Positions 11,014-23,122 of a stretch of 64,000 nt of DNA are shown piece after piece. Origin of the DNA: Hippophae tibetana (taxonomy: Eukaryota; Streptophyta; Magnoliopsida; Rosales; Elaeagnaceae); contig CM072806.1 of assembly GCA_037013495.1 (NCBI GenBank), positions 27,282,001-27,346,000 on the forward strand, read 5' to 3'. The notes beneath the pieces are model-generated. The model was given only the letters and a program-made list of their open reading frames with translations. It did not search any database and was not told the origin of the DNA. The position numbers were made by a program, and so were the translations under genes. Each line of letters starts with the position of its first letter. Within the stretch, counting starts at the first letter, position 1.

Positions 11014-12892
11014 AGTGCATGTTTATGTTTTGAAGTTACATGGTATCTCTTTAATCCATCCTTCATTTCACACTCCATATAATTGATTTCTATCACATCA
11101 TATATCCTTGTCTTATCCTTCCTAGTTCTCATCTTTTCCCCAGTCCAATTTGTTAACTTGTGAATATTAGATGTATTTATTCTTCTTGTTGCATTCCACC
11201 TCTGAAGTGTAACCCTTATTTCTTTCAACATATATTTTACTACCATGTCTCTTGCATGTCTAAGTATATAATTCATGTGTTCAAAATTGTTTGATGTCTT
11301 AATATTGTATCTAAGCCTTGGACTATTTGACCTTGCCCATATCTTGAAGTCTGCACCTTCTAGATATTATGAGCCTCTTATACTATCTTTCTTTATTTTT
11401 TGAAATGCCTTATTGAATTACTTCATTGTGTAATCATATGCTTCCTTTTTAAATGATTCAACCATTACTATGTCATAGGCGACATTTGAGAGGCTTCTCT
11501 TTAGATGGTAGTAGCATGCACAGTGATGTGTTATTTCTCCAAATACTATTCGTATTATGTTTTTCTAATGCTTGGGTTTTTATTAGAAACTACCACCTAG
11601 TTCTACTTTATTTCAACCAATAATTTCAATCTATGAAAAAACCATCTCTATGCCTAAGTGGTTTGAGCATCGATAATACAAAATGCAATAGGGTAAATCT
11701 ATTGCAATTAACACATTTGTTGGTAAGTTATCTCTATTAATGCTCAATATGTATGATGTGATTCAATTTTTTTAATTTTGAAACAAAGTTACAAGGTAGT
11801 TTTTTTCCTTTGTTATTGTAGTGAACAAAACACTTTTGTGTTTCTCCTTTTGAAATGTAGCATCCACAATTATGATTGGTTTCATGTAGTTATTAAATCT
11901 ATCTATGCATGCTTCAATTTCAATGAGTGTATACTCGAAACTTGATTGTGTGTCATTTTTATTTCAGTTATTGTTCCTAGGTTGTTGTATTCAAGCATGT
12001 ACAAGTAAGATGGTAGTTCTTCATAGAAGGATGATGAGTCCCTTATTATGTATTTTTGCCCTTCCTTTTTTGCATGTATACAACTCTGTAAGTTATTTCA
12101 ACTTCCATTTTTTCTTTTCCAATTGTATTATGTCCTTTAGTCGCATTTTCTAGCTTGTCTTCAAATTCTTCCATGATTTTATGTGTAATTACTATATATT
12201 TTGCATGTTTGTAGTTGAGGTATGTGTACTAATCTGGATATGTATGTTCTCTCTTGCATTTTGTTATTTTTAATGCACCTTAGTCCCACATCTTATTGCT
12301 AATTAGTTTCCAATTACATTGTTCATCCTTGTAGCTCAACCTTATTGTGCTCTTTTTTGAGTTGTTAGTCTTATAGTGAAATTGTTCCTTTATTTTAGAA
12401 TGAGATATTTTTGGTTAAATATCTTGTTTTCTCTTGTACACCCTTTCCACATACATTTTTTCATTATCACTTGATTTAGATTCTTGAGTTGATTGTATGT
12501 ACATGTCTCCTTTAGCTGTTTCATGCCCTTCTAGTTCATCCTGGGATGTATTTTGTTTTGTCTCATTTTTTTCTTTGCTTTAATTTTCTATTTGAAGGCT
12601 ATTCACAGTCACATAGAGTATCTTTCCTCTCTCCACCCTAGTATTGTTTGTCATGAAGAAATCAACATCTCTATCATTTTTTATTTTTATTGCTAAATGT
12701 AATACTTGTAAAGTTATCTTGAGTATAATGTCTTGATAATGCATCACTTACAATGCATTTCATACTTCTTGCTTTAGATTCTTGATTTTGAGTATTTTTT
12801 GGAATGCATAAACCTTTAAGTATGCTTACTACATATTTTTGTCTTCCGTAAGTGAAAACCCAATATCCTTTATGGAATAGATCAATGCACAC
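11014..12892 (-). pseudogene. Mutator-like (MULE) transposase, degraded
   Basis: Reading leftwards on the minus strand: an N-terminal segment at 12674-12892, containing GYWVFTYGRQKY, is followed by an acidic linker. Next comes a MuDR-type N-terminal domain with CNWKL near 12310-12330. The DDE core starts at VDATF (11853-11867), the first catalytic Asp region. A CxxxH-like segment (HHCACYYHLK) lies near 11500-11525. Then come the C-terminal motifs AYDY, IWARSN, YNIKTSNN and EIRVTLQRW (11130-11450). This order is typical of plant MULE transposases (MULE/FAR1 superfamily). Several in-frame stops and shifts are visible, so it is not functional. It ends abruptly at the edge of the LTR element at ~11013; the missing SWIM finger may lie left of 4884. 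Confidence 0.75.
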
Positions 12893-13019
12893 TTTTTCTA
12901 TCTATGTACAAATACATGTATGCATCACATATATTAAACTATTTGCAATTAAATAATTGGAATAATGTAGGAAAAATAATTTAGAAAACTTTGACCTTGA
13001 TTTTGTGTCTTTTGATTTT

Positions 13020-13720
13020 AGTTGTGATAATGTTTTCACACAACTTGGTAAGGCTTTCATAAGATTTGATAAGCCTTATTTTTTCATTGAGGAGGTTTGC
13101 ATGTGCTATCCTTTCGCAAGTTGAATTTGAGGGAATGCTTACCACTGACTCGATGTCTTTTGATTTCAGTTGTGGTAAGGCTTTCACATGATGTGGTAAG
13201 GCTTTCACATGATGTGGTAAGGCTTTCCCATGATGTGTTAAGGCTTTTGCAAGATGTGGTAAGGCTTTCAATACATATGGTAAGCCTTAACTTGTCATTG
13301 GGAAGGATTGCATGTACCATCCTTTCTCATGTTTAATTTGAGGGAATGCTTCCCATTGGCTCTATGTATTTTGATTTTCGTTATGGTAAGGATTTCACAT
13401 GATGTGGTAACATTTTCACATGACATGGTAATGATTTCATAAGACGTAGTAAGTATTTCACAAGATGTGGTAAGCCTTACCTCGTCAATTAGAAGGCTCA
13501 CATGTGCCATCCTTTTCATGTGGAATTTGAGGGAATGCTTACCATTGACACCATGTATTTTGATTTTAGTTGTGGCAAGGCTTTCAAAAGACATGGTAAG
13601 CCTTAACTCGTCATTGGGAATTCTTCCATTAGTTGAATTTGAGGTAAATGAGTTGCCGCATGATTGAGAAGGATTTTGTAATAAGCCTTACCTTAATTAG
13701 GAGATAAGTTTCTTAACTTT
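13020..13720. repeat. Right cluster of taaggc repeats, partly tandem
   Basis: At 13165-13280 the unit 'gatgtggtaaggctttcaca' recurs about six times in tandem at ~24-26 bp spacing. A longer ~210-bp period is also visible: 'tgtgctatcctttcgcaagt' at 13098, 'tgtaccatcctttctcatgt' at 13313 and 'tgtgccatccttttcatgtg' at 13504, each followed by 'gaatttgagggaatgctt' or similar. Open frames on both strands (13097-13336, 13084-13320 and 13295-13594) are repeat shadows. The unit is shared with 2330-3440. Confidence 0.8.
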
Positions 13721-14537
13721 ACTTTGATGAGCCTTCCCTTAAAACTTGTAAGTTAAGTGTACTAGATTTATGTTTAGTAACCGATCGAAATTTAGTTATA
13801 TTATTCTATAATATTAAAGTAGTGTTACCTAGAGTTACAAAAACCATAGAAGAATTCATACATGAACGATATCCTTTTTTTTTCTTCTTGTTAGAAACTA
13901 TCGAAATTTGTATTTGTTATAGATTTCATTCAATAATCATTATTGATTTCAAGTTGTATTGCATGTTTTTTTCGATAGCTTGTCTTTATTACTAGTTTTT
14001 ATAAGTTCTTTTGATCTTCTTAGCCTTTTTTTCTTTATTAGAAACCATGAGAATTTGTATATATGAGTTCTTTTTTAATCATTAGTTCTTCTAGATTATG
14101 ATGAATTTTTCACTCGTCCTTTTCACCTTCCTCGATTTCTCATCTTGATCAGTGGTTTTGACAACTGGTTCTCTTCCCTAGGAGGTGGTTAAAGTCTCAA
14201 GAATATATTGTTTACTTGTGATTGAATAATAATGAATAATGAGAAATTATGTAATTTTAGTCTTATATGTTTGTTGAGCTTTCCTACTGGGCTACGATTT
14301 TGGTAAAAAATGCGACCCTTACTAATAACTCTTCTATTCTAGTAATTCATTGCATTCCGAAAAGTTAATGGACCATTTGGAAATGTTTCTCATTTTGGTT
14401 GAAAGTGATATCAAATGGCTTAAAACACATTCTAGATTCTAGAATTTTTGAGAATCTTTATAAAAAGTGGTTCCAAAATTTTGAGAATATTATTTGTACT
14501 TAATTTTAGAAAAAGTAAGTAATCACTACTTTTTAAA
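13721..14537. other. Unassigned AT-rich stretch
   Basis: No open frame or repeat structure that I can identify. It ends at the left LTR of the Copia element. The last five bases, ttaaa at 14533-14537, are a possible imperfect TSD to ctaaa at 26612-26616. Confidence 0.4.
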
Positions 14538-15172
14538 TGACAGATTAAGACAACCCCCAAGAAAATGATGGGATCTAGTCTGCTAGTCCAATAAATTTAT
14601 AGAGGTCAACCCAACCAATATGGTGAGTCTACTTCATTTCTTCACCTCTCTAAAGAAATGAGTTCCATTAGTTTTAATGTTAGAGATTACAAATACAATA
14701 GAAGAAAACATTAAAAAGAAGCAGCCACTCTAGAGAATATCACTCAAGGATAAAAGCTCTCACACTCAACAATGATAGAAAACCCTCTTCCTCTCTTTTT
14801 GAACGTCTTTCTTAAATGCTTAAATTCTCTCTTAATGTTCTAGGGCGTAAAATGAGTGCTTATACATGCCCAAAAGCACATTTAAAATAATTCCCAATAA
14901 AAATGAGCTTAATAGTGTAATCCCTATTCCTTTTTTGGTTATTTCAGATGAAAACAATTTCCCATTTGTGATGCTTGATTGATCGAGCCAATAAAATTAC
15001 ATTTCTAGTTTTATACAAGAACTCCTCGTGCAATGCTTGATTATAGGTCTATCGATTGACTTCCAAAATGTAGTTTTCTCCATTCCATGCAATGTTCCTA
15101 GTTCAATCTTTGTTTCTTGATCACCCACAATAGTTTTCAAGCATCCCCATGGATTTGCATCATAAAATTACA
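14538..15172 (-). repeat. 3' LTR of Tnt1-like Copia element
   Basis: Aligned by eye with 25968-26611. Shared landmarks are 'gagattacaaatacaatag', 'ctctcacactcaacaat', 'tcttaatgttctag' and 'ctccattccatgcaatg'. It ends with aaattaca, so the minus-strand LTR begins TGTAATTTT. Divergence is high, which indicates an old insertion. Confidence 0.8.
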
Positions 15173-15196
15173 ATTCTCCACCTGGATGCCAAAGCT

Positions 15197-16398
15197 TGGA
15201 ACTAATATGCTTGAGTGCACACAAGTATGCATAGTCATGTAAAAGTTATAAGTAATTTTAAGCATTTGAGTACTAGAATATAATCACACTAATATTATTT
15301 AGGTTAATGAAAATTAATAGATAAAATAAATTAAAAATAACAAAATATATCATCTACACTAATGTGATCTAACACACCTATGCTAATTACTTTGGTATAA
15401 AAGAGTCATAGGAATCCAATTTTCCCCCAATTTTCCAAACATGAATCAATTTACAATCCTAAGAAATTATTGATATAATACTCGATCAAACACCCTACAC
15501 TAGTATGAATTCATCTCTCGGGAAAATTACATGTCATATAGTGAATAAATTAATCACATTCTTATGCTGATTAATTTTCACACTCCTTAATTAGCATGCA
15601 ATTCTTTTCTCAAGAAAACTACTACCATATAGTAAATAATCGGATCGCATTATTGTGTTGATCAAAGTACATATTATTCATTAAGCTTGCATTTATATAC
15701 CACATACATATGAACCATGTATCTCTACCTAGAAACTATAGATGTTAATTAATCATGAGTAATAATCAAGTTACCTCTCTCAAGCATAACCTAATTATCT
15801 CATCATATTAAAAGTAGTAAAAATAGCTTAATTAAGAAAAATAAACTAATTCATTATATAAAAAAATTGAGTTCAATAGGATCCTAACAACAATTTTAAC
15901 CAATCCAAATCATATTAAATTAAATTCCAAAATAGTGAAATACTAAAAAAATTATAAATACAAGGTAGAAGCAAATGTACAACTAATCTCTTGATGAAAT
16001 GGGGTTATGTTTAGGTTAAATAGGCTAATTAAAGGTTAGAAACTAGCCTAATTAGTTTAGAATTTGTGTTAGCTTTGATCCAATGGTTGAGATTGATAGT
16101 TAGATGTAAAAATAGGGTTAATGTGTCAATTCTTTCTATGCTCTATCAATCGATACTCTTGGTCGATTGATCTAAGTATGTCATCATTCAACACGAGGAT
16201 GCTAGATCGATCGAATTACCTCAATCATGCTTTATACATCCACTTACATTACCAAAAATTTCATAAAAATTCTGTTTCCATCCCATAACCTAAATAAATC
16301 AAGATTAATAATTTCAAATACATTTTTCACCTTTTATTGACTAAAATAAGACAAATAAAAGCTTAAAAAATACAAATAACTATTTTAAAGAGTTATTA
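15197..16398 (-). mobile_element. LTR copy C (Tat/Athila-like), probably a solo LTR
   Basis: About 1.2 kb resembling copies A (124-1589) and B (57891-59388). Shared landmarks are 'cacaagtatgcatag', 'catatagtgaataaattaat', 'taataactctttaaaatag' at its minus-strand start and 'aagacaaataaaagc' near 16343. It sits only 24 bp inside the Copia element, next to its 3' LTR. No PBS, interior or second LTR was found, so it is probably a solo LTR. The flanks (aagct and ggaat) do not form a TSD. Confidence 0.6.
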
Positions 16399-17132
16399 GG
16401 AATTCATTCCCATGGGTGAAGACTCACCCTTTCACCATCATTTAGATATGGTGGTCACCTTGACCAAAGTTTGACACTTAAAAAAACTTTATCAAGAAAA
16501 TCGATTTTGTTTCCATGTCCATTGGGTTGTCATATGTTTGAATTTCCCCAACTCCATCTCGCCTTGTTCTATCATCTCTTGTATAAAGTGTACCTTTACA
16601 TCTATATTATTCATATGATTACGAAATGAGGATTCTTGGTCAAGAAATTGCTCATTGATTGTCATAATGATCCATGATTATCTTTTGCTTAAATTCAAGT
16701 TCTTTAGCCAAAACTTTAACCACATAGCTTCCTTCACCACTTCTGTTATATATGGAAACAAACTCTACCACCATAGAAGAAAATATTAATTATAAATTAG
16801 ACTTTTAACTCATTAAGTTTCCTCCAAAATCAAATAAGTACCCCATGATATATAGATCACCTCTTATCATGATCACTGGAAAAGTTAGAATCCACATAGC
16901 CCATCAATCCAACACTCAACTCCTTAAAGTGGTATTAGAAAATACCAACTCTAATAGTATCCTGAATATACATCATCACCCATTTCACCACACCTCAATT
17001 ATTTTTACCAAGATTGGCCATGTAGTGGCTCACAAAACTTGCACCATATGCAATATATAGTCTTGTACAAATCATTAAATGCATCAAGCTACCCACCAAA
17101 CTTACATATGGGACATTCTCCATTTCTTTCTT
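16399..17132 (-). pseudogene. Copia RNase H remnant
   Basis: In the minus-strand frames I can read MHLMICTRLYIAYGASFVS and NHYMANLG-type text at 16990-17110, the conserved stretch between RT and RNase H of Copia. GYVDSNFSSDHD follows (RNase H start, GYxDADxAGD in the family). IDVKVHFIQEMI then lies near 16560-16600, close to the C-terminus. Stops and shifts separate the pieces. This region lies upstream of the 3' LTR and PPT, as expected. Confidence 0.7.
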
Positions 17133-18260
17133 CTACTTCTTTGTTAGAGGAGAGTCCAAGACCAAAATCTTGAAATGTGATGCTATTGGAGTTGTAGTCA
17201 ATTTAGCATTGACCATGTTAAATCGTTTAAGCACATTCTCAAAATATCCCTCTTGGGAAAGAAAAAACCTACCATTTTCTCTGCATCTTATAATCTCCAT
17301 ATGCAAGATTTTTTTAGTACACTCAAGATCCTTCATCTAAAATTCTAAGCTAAGTTAACTCTTCAACTTGGTAATTTGAGACTGATCACTACTAGATATT
17401 AACGTATTATCTACATATAATAATAAATAAACTGTAGAAGATCTAGTTGTATCTCTCAAATCCACACAATTGTCATGCTTATTTCTTTTGAATTTGATCT
17501 TCAAAATGAAGTCGTTGAATATCTTACACCATCATCTTAGAAATTTCTTCAAGTCATACAATGAATTCTTTGAAAGACACACCATGTCACCCTTGTCTTT
17601 TCCACAAACCCCTTGGGTTGCTCCATGGAAATCTCCTTCTCAAGTTAACAACCAAAAAAAATATTTTTCACATCCAATTGGTCAAGTTCTGCATTATTAT
17701 GCATAACAAGAGATAATAATAATCTAATGGAACTATGCTTAACAATATATGTGAAAATTTTGGTAAAGTCAAAACCTTCACTTTGTATGAACCCTTTTGT
17801 AACAACTCTATCCTTATAATAGGCTAGCTTGATATTTGGAACACCTTCCTTCACTTTGTAGACCCATTTATTACCCCAATATTGAGGAACTAATGTCTAT
17901 GTCTCTTTCTTGTATAGATAACTCATTTCTTCTTCCATGGACTTTTTCCATTTATCAGCATAATTCATACTCATGGATTCTTCATAGGACCTTGGCTCAA
18001 ATTTTGAGATCGTGGACTCCATACTCAATGCATAGGCAATGAGGTTAAACTTCTCAGTAGCTCTAGTCATGCATCGACTTTAATCTTATGCAATAAGTAG
18101 TAATTTTTTGATCTAGATGCTTCGAGCTCATTGGCGTCTTCTTCTTCTTCCATATATATGCCATGATCATCATCAGAAGGTTCTTGTATAGTAGGATTTT
18201 ATGGTTTCCTATCTCACCCATGGGTTGATATTTAAACACCATTGGCTCCACCTCAAAACT
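17133..18260 (-). pseudogene. Copia reverse transcriptase remnant
   Basis: The N-terminal RT stretch (17645-17854) reads KDRVVTKGFIQSEGFDFTKI and ...LDVKNIFF, matching the KARLVAKGFxQ and LDVKTAFL blocks. The catalytic block at 17406-17417 reads YVDN instead of YVDD, so the second catalytic Asp is lost. The following open piece, 17133-17336, holds the post-catalytic segment ILHMEI and LSQEGYFENVLKRFNM (family LSQxxYxxxVLxRFxM). Stops between the segments make it inactive. Confidence 0.78.
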
Positions 18261-19420
18261 AACATGTCTATGTCCAAAGTGTTATAATGAGTCTTTTGTT
18301 TATTATGAAGCTCTACTTATATACATCTTATCCTCTTTAAATGTTATATCTCAACTAGTAATGCACTTCCTAGCATCACCATGCCATAAATTATAACCCT
18401 TTACACTACTAGGATACACAAAAAATATACACTTTAATTATCTTGCCTCTAACTTCCCGTACCTTACATGTACGTATGAAACACAACCAAAAGCTCTAAA
18501 TGGTCATATTTATTAGGTTTGCCAAACCATACATCTTTTAGCTTCTTGTAGTTGAGTAGCACCAAAGGATACCTATTGATAAGGTATCTAGTCGTAGCAA
18601 TGAATTTCCCAAAATATTTTGAGCATGTTTGCATTGAAAAGTATACATCACACTCTTTCCAAAAGTGTTCTATTCATCCTATCCACCAAACCTTTTTTGT
18701 TGAAAATTTATAGAAACAATCTTGTGCCTTGTGATACAATTCCATCTAAAAATCTTGTAAATTCCTAATTTAAAACCTCCAACTCATTGTAAGTTCTAAA
18801 ACACTTTAAATTCTTTCCGGTTTGAGTTTCTACAAGTTTTTTCCACTTCACAAATTTCTCAAAAGTTTCATCTTTATTTTTAAACAAGTAAAATGATAAC
18901 ATTCTAAAGAAAATCATCAATAGTAATTAGAATGTACCTTGCATCACCAATTGACAGTGTCCTGTCCAACCCTTACAAATCCAAATGCACATAGTCAAGT
19001 ATGTCACATCCCCTTATATTTTCATGTGTGAACTTCACCTACTTCACCAAAGATACAATGATTGCAAAATGAAATCCTATCAAGCTTACCATCATTAAAA
19101 ATCTTCCTCTTGGATAATTCTTCTAATTCCTTTTCACTAATGTGACCCAAAATTTTACACCAAAGGTTGACATTCTCCTCTTGGTGGCTAGCTGTGGAAA
19201 CATTGGTCTCTACCGAAGCATCCAAATAATAAAATCCATTTCTTTGTATACATTTGAAGTATACCAAATAACCTTAAAAAACACTTCAATTAGCCATACT
19301 CACCCTTCTAGCTATATCCCATGTTGTCTAAAGTATCTAATAAAATAAAGTTCTTCTTTAATTCTGGTATATGCCTCACATTTTTCATCACAAACTTTGA
19401 ACCATCATTAAGATGAAGCC
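18261..19420 (-). pseudogene. Copia GAG-pre-integrase and integrase remnant
   Basis: The open piece at 19022-19267 carries NLWCKILGHISEKELEEL and FCNHCIFGE, the HxxxH...CxxC zinc-binding block before integrase; the first His is replaced (LWH to LWC). Further left, only scattered integrase-like text separated by stops is visible. The piece from 19308 holds VRHIPELKKNFILLDTL, the segment joining protease and integrase in Tnt1-like elements. It is cut at 19420 by the insertion of the non-coding element and resumes at 24788 or 24793. Confidence 0.72.
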
Positions 19421-21179
19421 TAATGAGACAAAATCGACATCGGGCTAGTAATAACGATCTTGCAAATAGATTGGTTTTATATTTATAAAACTCTCGCAAA
19501 TGCACGAATCATTTTAAGGAAAATGACAAGTATACTCCCAAGGTCGATCTAAGGAAGGAATATATGTGGTTTTTAATTTATTATTCAAACTGTTAAAAAA
19601 AAATTAAATCATAAATATCCTATCACAATATTTTGATTTTTTTGTGTTTCCTAATCTAATAACATAAAAATAAAATAAAAAAAGATATGGATTCAATAAA
19701 CAATTAGGCAAATTTTTTTCATTCATAACAATGAAGTATTTATGGATATAATAATTAAGTTAATTATGCTTGCTCATATTATTTAGGTTATTAAAGATAT
19801 AAATATATATTTATGTATTCTCTTTTTTTATAGAAATACCACTTTTGGTGAGGTTAAATATTCTTTGTTAATTAAAGAAATAAATTAACACCTATGGGTG
19901 AGATCAATAATTAATTTTGTTAATTAAATTAATTTCTTTTTTCAAGGAGATTGATAATGAACCATTTAAATGCCATCTTTGATAGGGTTAGAAATTATAA
20001 ACTTTATTCAAGATGTCTAAATTAAACCTAAGAATTTAATTATCTGAACACTAACTTTCATGTTTTAAAACCATTACTGAAAATATATTGTCAATACATT
20101 TTCAAATAATAGTTCTTATACAATTTTTAAAATAGGGCTTTACTCTAACTATCGGGTGATTGTACTAACAAATAAAAAGGCACTACTCTAAATCAGACCA
20201 GATAATTAAACCTTAAAATCTAATTTTCAGATTTAAATTTGTAAGGAAAAATAATATATTTCTCTCTAACATCCTTAATATAAAATCTCTAATAAAAAAA
20301 ATCAATTTATTTTATAGAAATGTTTTACCTATTTAATATTTCGTAAGCATAAAAACATTATTATTATATCTTATTTACAAACAGCCAGCCATGTTAAATT
20401 TAATCACAGACAAATTAAATATAACATATAAGAATAAAACATAAAAATAACTCTAAAGAATTTTTTTAAAATTATACCTCGAAAGAATCATTACAGAACT
20501 TTGATGCTAATTCTGTTTCTAGAAAACCTCCAAATAAATTTGCATTTTCGTTTATGGAATCAAAAACTAGAAATTTACAAAAGCATAACAAGTTCTTCTA
20601 AAAAAGAGAAGAACTTTAAAACTAAAGAAACTAAGAAAGCTTTATAGAGAAAGAAATCTAGAGAGAGAGAGAGAGATAAGAAATTTTAAGGGATTGTGTG
20701 ATTTGAGATTGGGGGAGATGGTCCTTTTATAGGTGAGAAAATGGCTAAAAAATTGGGAAAATATCTCAAAAAATGGTTTTGGATGCATTTGGACAGGTTG
20801 ACATGCGTGTGAGGCAAGATTTGCAGCAAGACAAGGGCTGATGCACACGAGACTCAGCGTGATATGTGCGTGGGGCACACGACATAGGTGTAGGAGTGTG
20901 TTGGTTGGGTAGTTTTGTCCATTTTTCCATTTTTTTTTATTTTTTTTGACTTTTCCTCATTTGTTTCTCAACATATTGGTGATGTATGGCCTCCAATATT
21001 TTTATTAAAGTCTTTAAATTATTTTTGAACAAAAGTACTTGAAAAACAATAAAAATACCTGTGATTCTGAAAAGATAAATTTATATAAAAATATGATAAA
21101 ATCATATAAATATAAATCTCTTTAATCAATTAAAGTACATAAAATCATGGTAATTTTAGTGCTTTTTAAGCACTAATCA
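19421..21179 (-). repeat. 3' LTR of non-coding element copy 2
   Basis: About 1.76 kb, ending at the interior with the palindrome AGTGCTTTTTAAGCACT (21158-21174) followed by aatca. It contains a GA-rich run (agagagagagagag, ~20661-20675) and a GC-richer block at 20790-20900. The matching purine tract for the minus strand is at 21180-21193 (reverse complement of caaccctaaccta). The open frame 20642-20878 is inside this LTR and is not a gene. Confidence 0.85.
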
Positions 21180-23122
21180 CAACCCTAACCTAATTCTTGC
21201 TAGTCCTTTAGTTGGAGAAGTAGTAAAAGCTAAAATAAAAACTAAAAATTAAAGTATCTTAAATCACTTTCATGGATTGACACAGTTGCATTTAGTGTAT
21301 GTAAAAAGCCTTTAAACCCTTAGATTGCCCAAGTGGATGCATGTAAGCCTCGTGCGGGTTTTGAGTAATGATACCCACAAACATTAAACTAAATAATGAT
21401 TTTGGGGTCATTATAATTTTCACACTTTATCATGAAATACTACTTATGATAAAAAATAACTAATCACTATATACTCCATGATATGTTTTCAAAAATTAAT
21501 CTATTAGTGCAAAAGACTTAACTATTTACTTAAATTTGATTTAAAGAAATGATAAATTTTTGTGAGAAATTTTTTAAACCTAATCCTAAAATTCTAAAAA
21601 TTACTAAACCATACAAAGAAAATAAAATCAAACACAATAAAAATGAAAATGTGAACATAATTGTTTTTTAAAATTGATAAAATGTTTGAAATTAAGCATG
21701 GTAATTTTTCTCTACCCCAACCCTGAACTTATATTGTCCTCAATGTAACAATTGTAAATTAAAGATAAAGAGAAAAGAGAAAAACAGTTACATATTTTCT
21801 GAGAATGTGCAAGTAGTGATGGAGAAAGGCAGGTGCATCCATCATGTTCATCATTAAAGTCCACATAGACAGATCGTTGTGAACTTCTAACATCTCAACA
21901 AATATTAAATTTTAACACTTCTAAAATTATTCATATGCAATTAAACTAAAATAAACAACATAAATTAAATAATTAAAATAAAATAAAATTACCTAAAATG
22001 ATGGGTTGCTTCTCATCCAGCGCTTACTTTAACGTCTTAGCAAGACGTAAATAGGATGAGGGGATTTCATTTTAAGTAAACTCAATGTCCACACATCATT
22101 GAGTCAATCAAACCTACATGAGAACAAGTTTGTCTACCTATATGTTTTAAGTCATACCCTATGGATTTCAAAATTTTATTTACTTAAAACTAGGGACATG
22201 GTTGTGGGTTTTAGATAAACCACTTATATATGTAAGTCAAATAACTAAGGAATCAAATCATATTTGTACCTAGATCTAATAAAGAAACTACCTCTTTTTA
22301 TCACATATTGTGATTAAATACTTTGAATATTTGGAGATAGCTTCAAAATTGTTTTTTGAAACTAATCTAACACTAAGTATTAAAATAAATATTGAACAAT
22401 AAAAATAAAAATTAAGTAAAAGAAACAAACAAAAGAAAATAATAAAAGAAAAAAAATAAAGCTAGTAAAATAATCAAAATAATAAAAAATAATAATTATA
22501 AAGATTTTAAATATATATAATAGAAACAACTTTTATACAAATTTTGATACATATAATTATATATACTTAAACTATATATATTTATAATACACTCTATCTA
22601 TCATATAATACAAACACATTTTTTTACAAATAAATATACATGATTAAATTAATTATACATAATATAATACACTTTATCTAATATATAATACAAATACATT
22701 TTTTATACATGTTATATCATACAGTATTTACAACAGTTAAGTTAATCTCTACGTTAAATAACATAATGGGTATTAACGAAGAGTGCTCCCAGGAAAGAAT
22801 GGTGGGGCAAAGTCTTCTTAAAACCATTATCCTAGACAGAGCAACGTTCCCATGAAAGACTCATGACACAAAGGCTTCCAAGAACTAGTCTCCAAGACAG
22901 AACTCCTTTAGATCATTACTTTTCATGCTATTACACAATTTTTTATTTATTTATTTTTTAATTGTTTTAGAAAATAAAATAATTAAATAAATTAAAGTTT
23001 AAATTTTTTTGAAAATAAATTCTAAAAATAAAAATCACAATATTTACATCACATAAAATTTTTAAAATTTTGATAAATAATTTAAAAACGCTATTCCTTT
23101 CCCGACAACGGCACCAAAAACT
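21180..23122 (-). other. Interior of non-coding element copy 2, with PBS
   Basis: No open frame above ~60 codons looks real. On the minus strand positions 23116-23101 read TGGTGCCGTTGTCGGG, 14 of 16 matching the tRNA-Asp complement TGGCGCCGTTGCCGGG. The segments 21180-21330, 21410-21600 and 21700-22140 align with 32911-33110, 33990-34190 and 34230-34700 of copy 3. Together they define a conserved non-coding leader. Confidence 0.8.

Noticed and set aside
13084..13594. Open frames in several frames over the right taaggc cluster
   Set aside because: Repeat-driven; overlapping frames on both strands with the same words.
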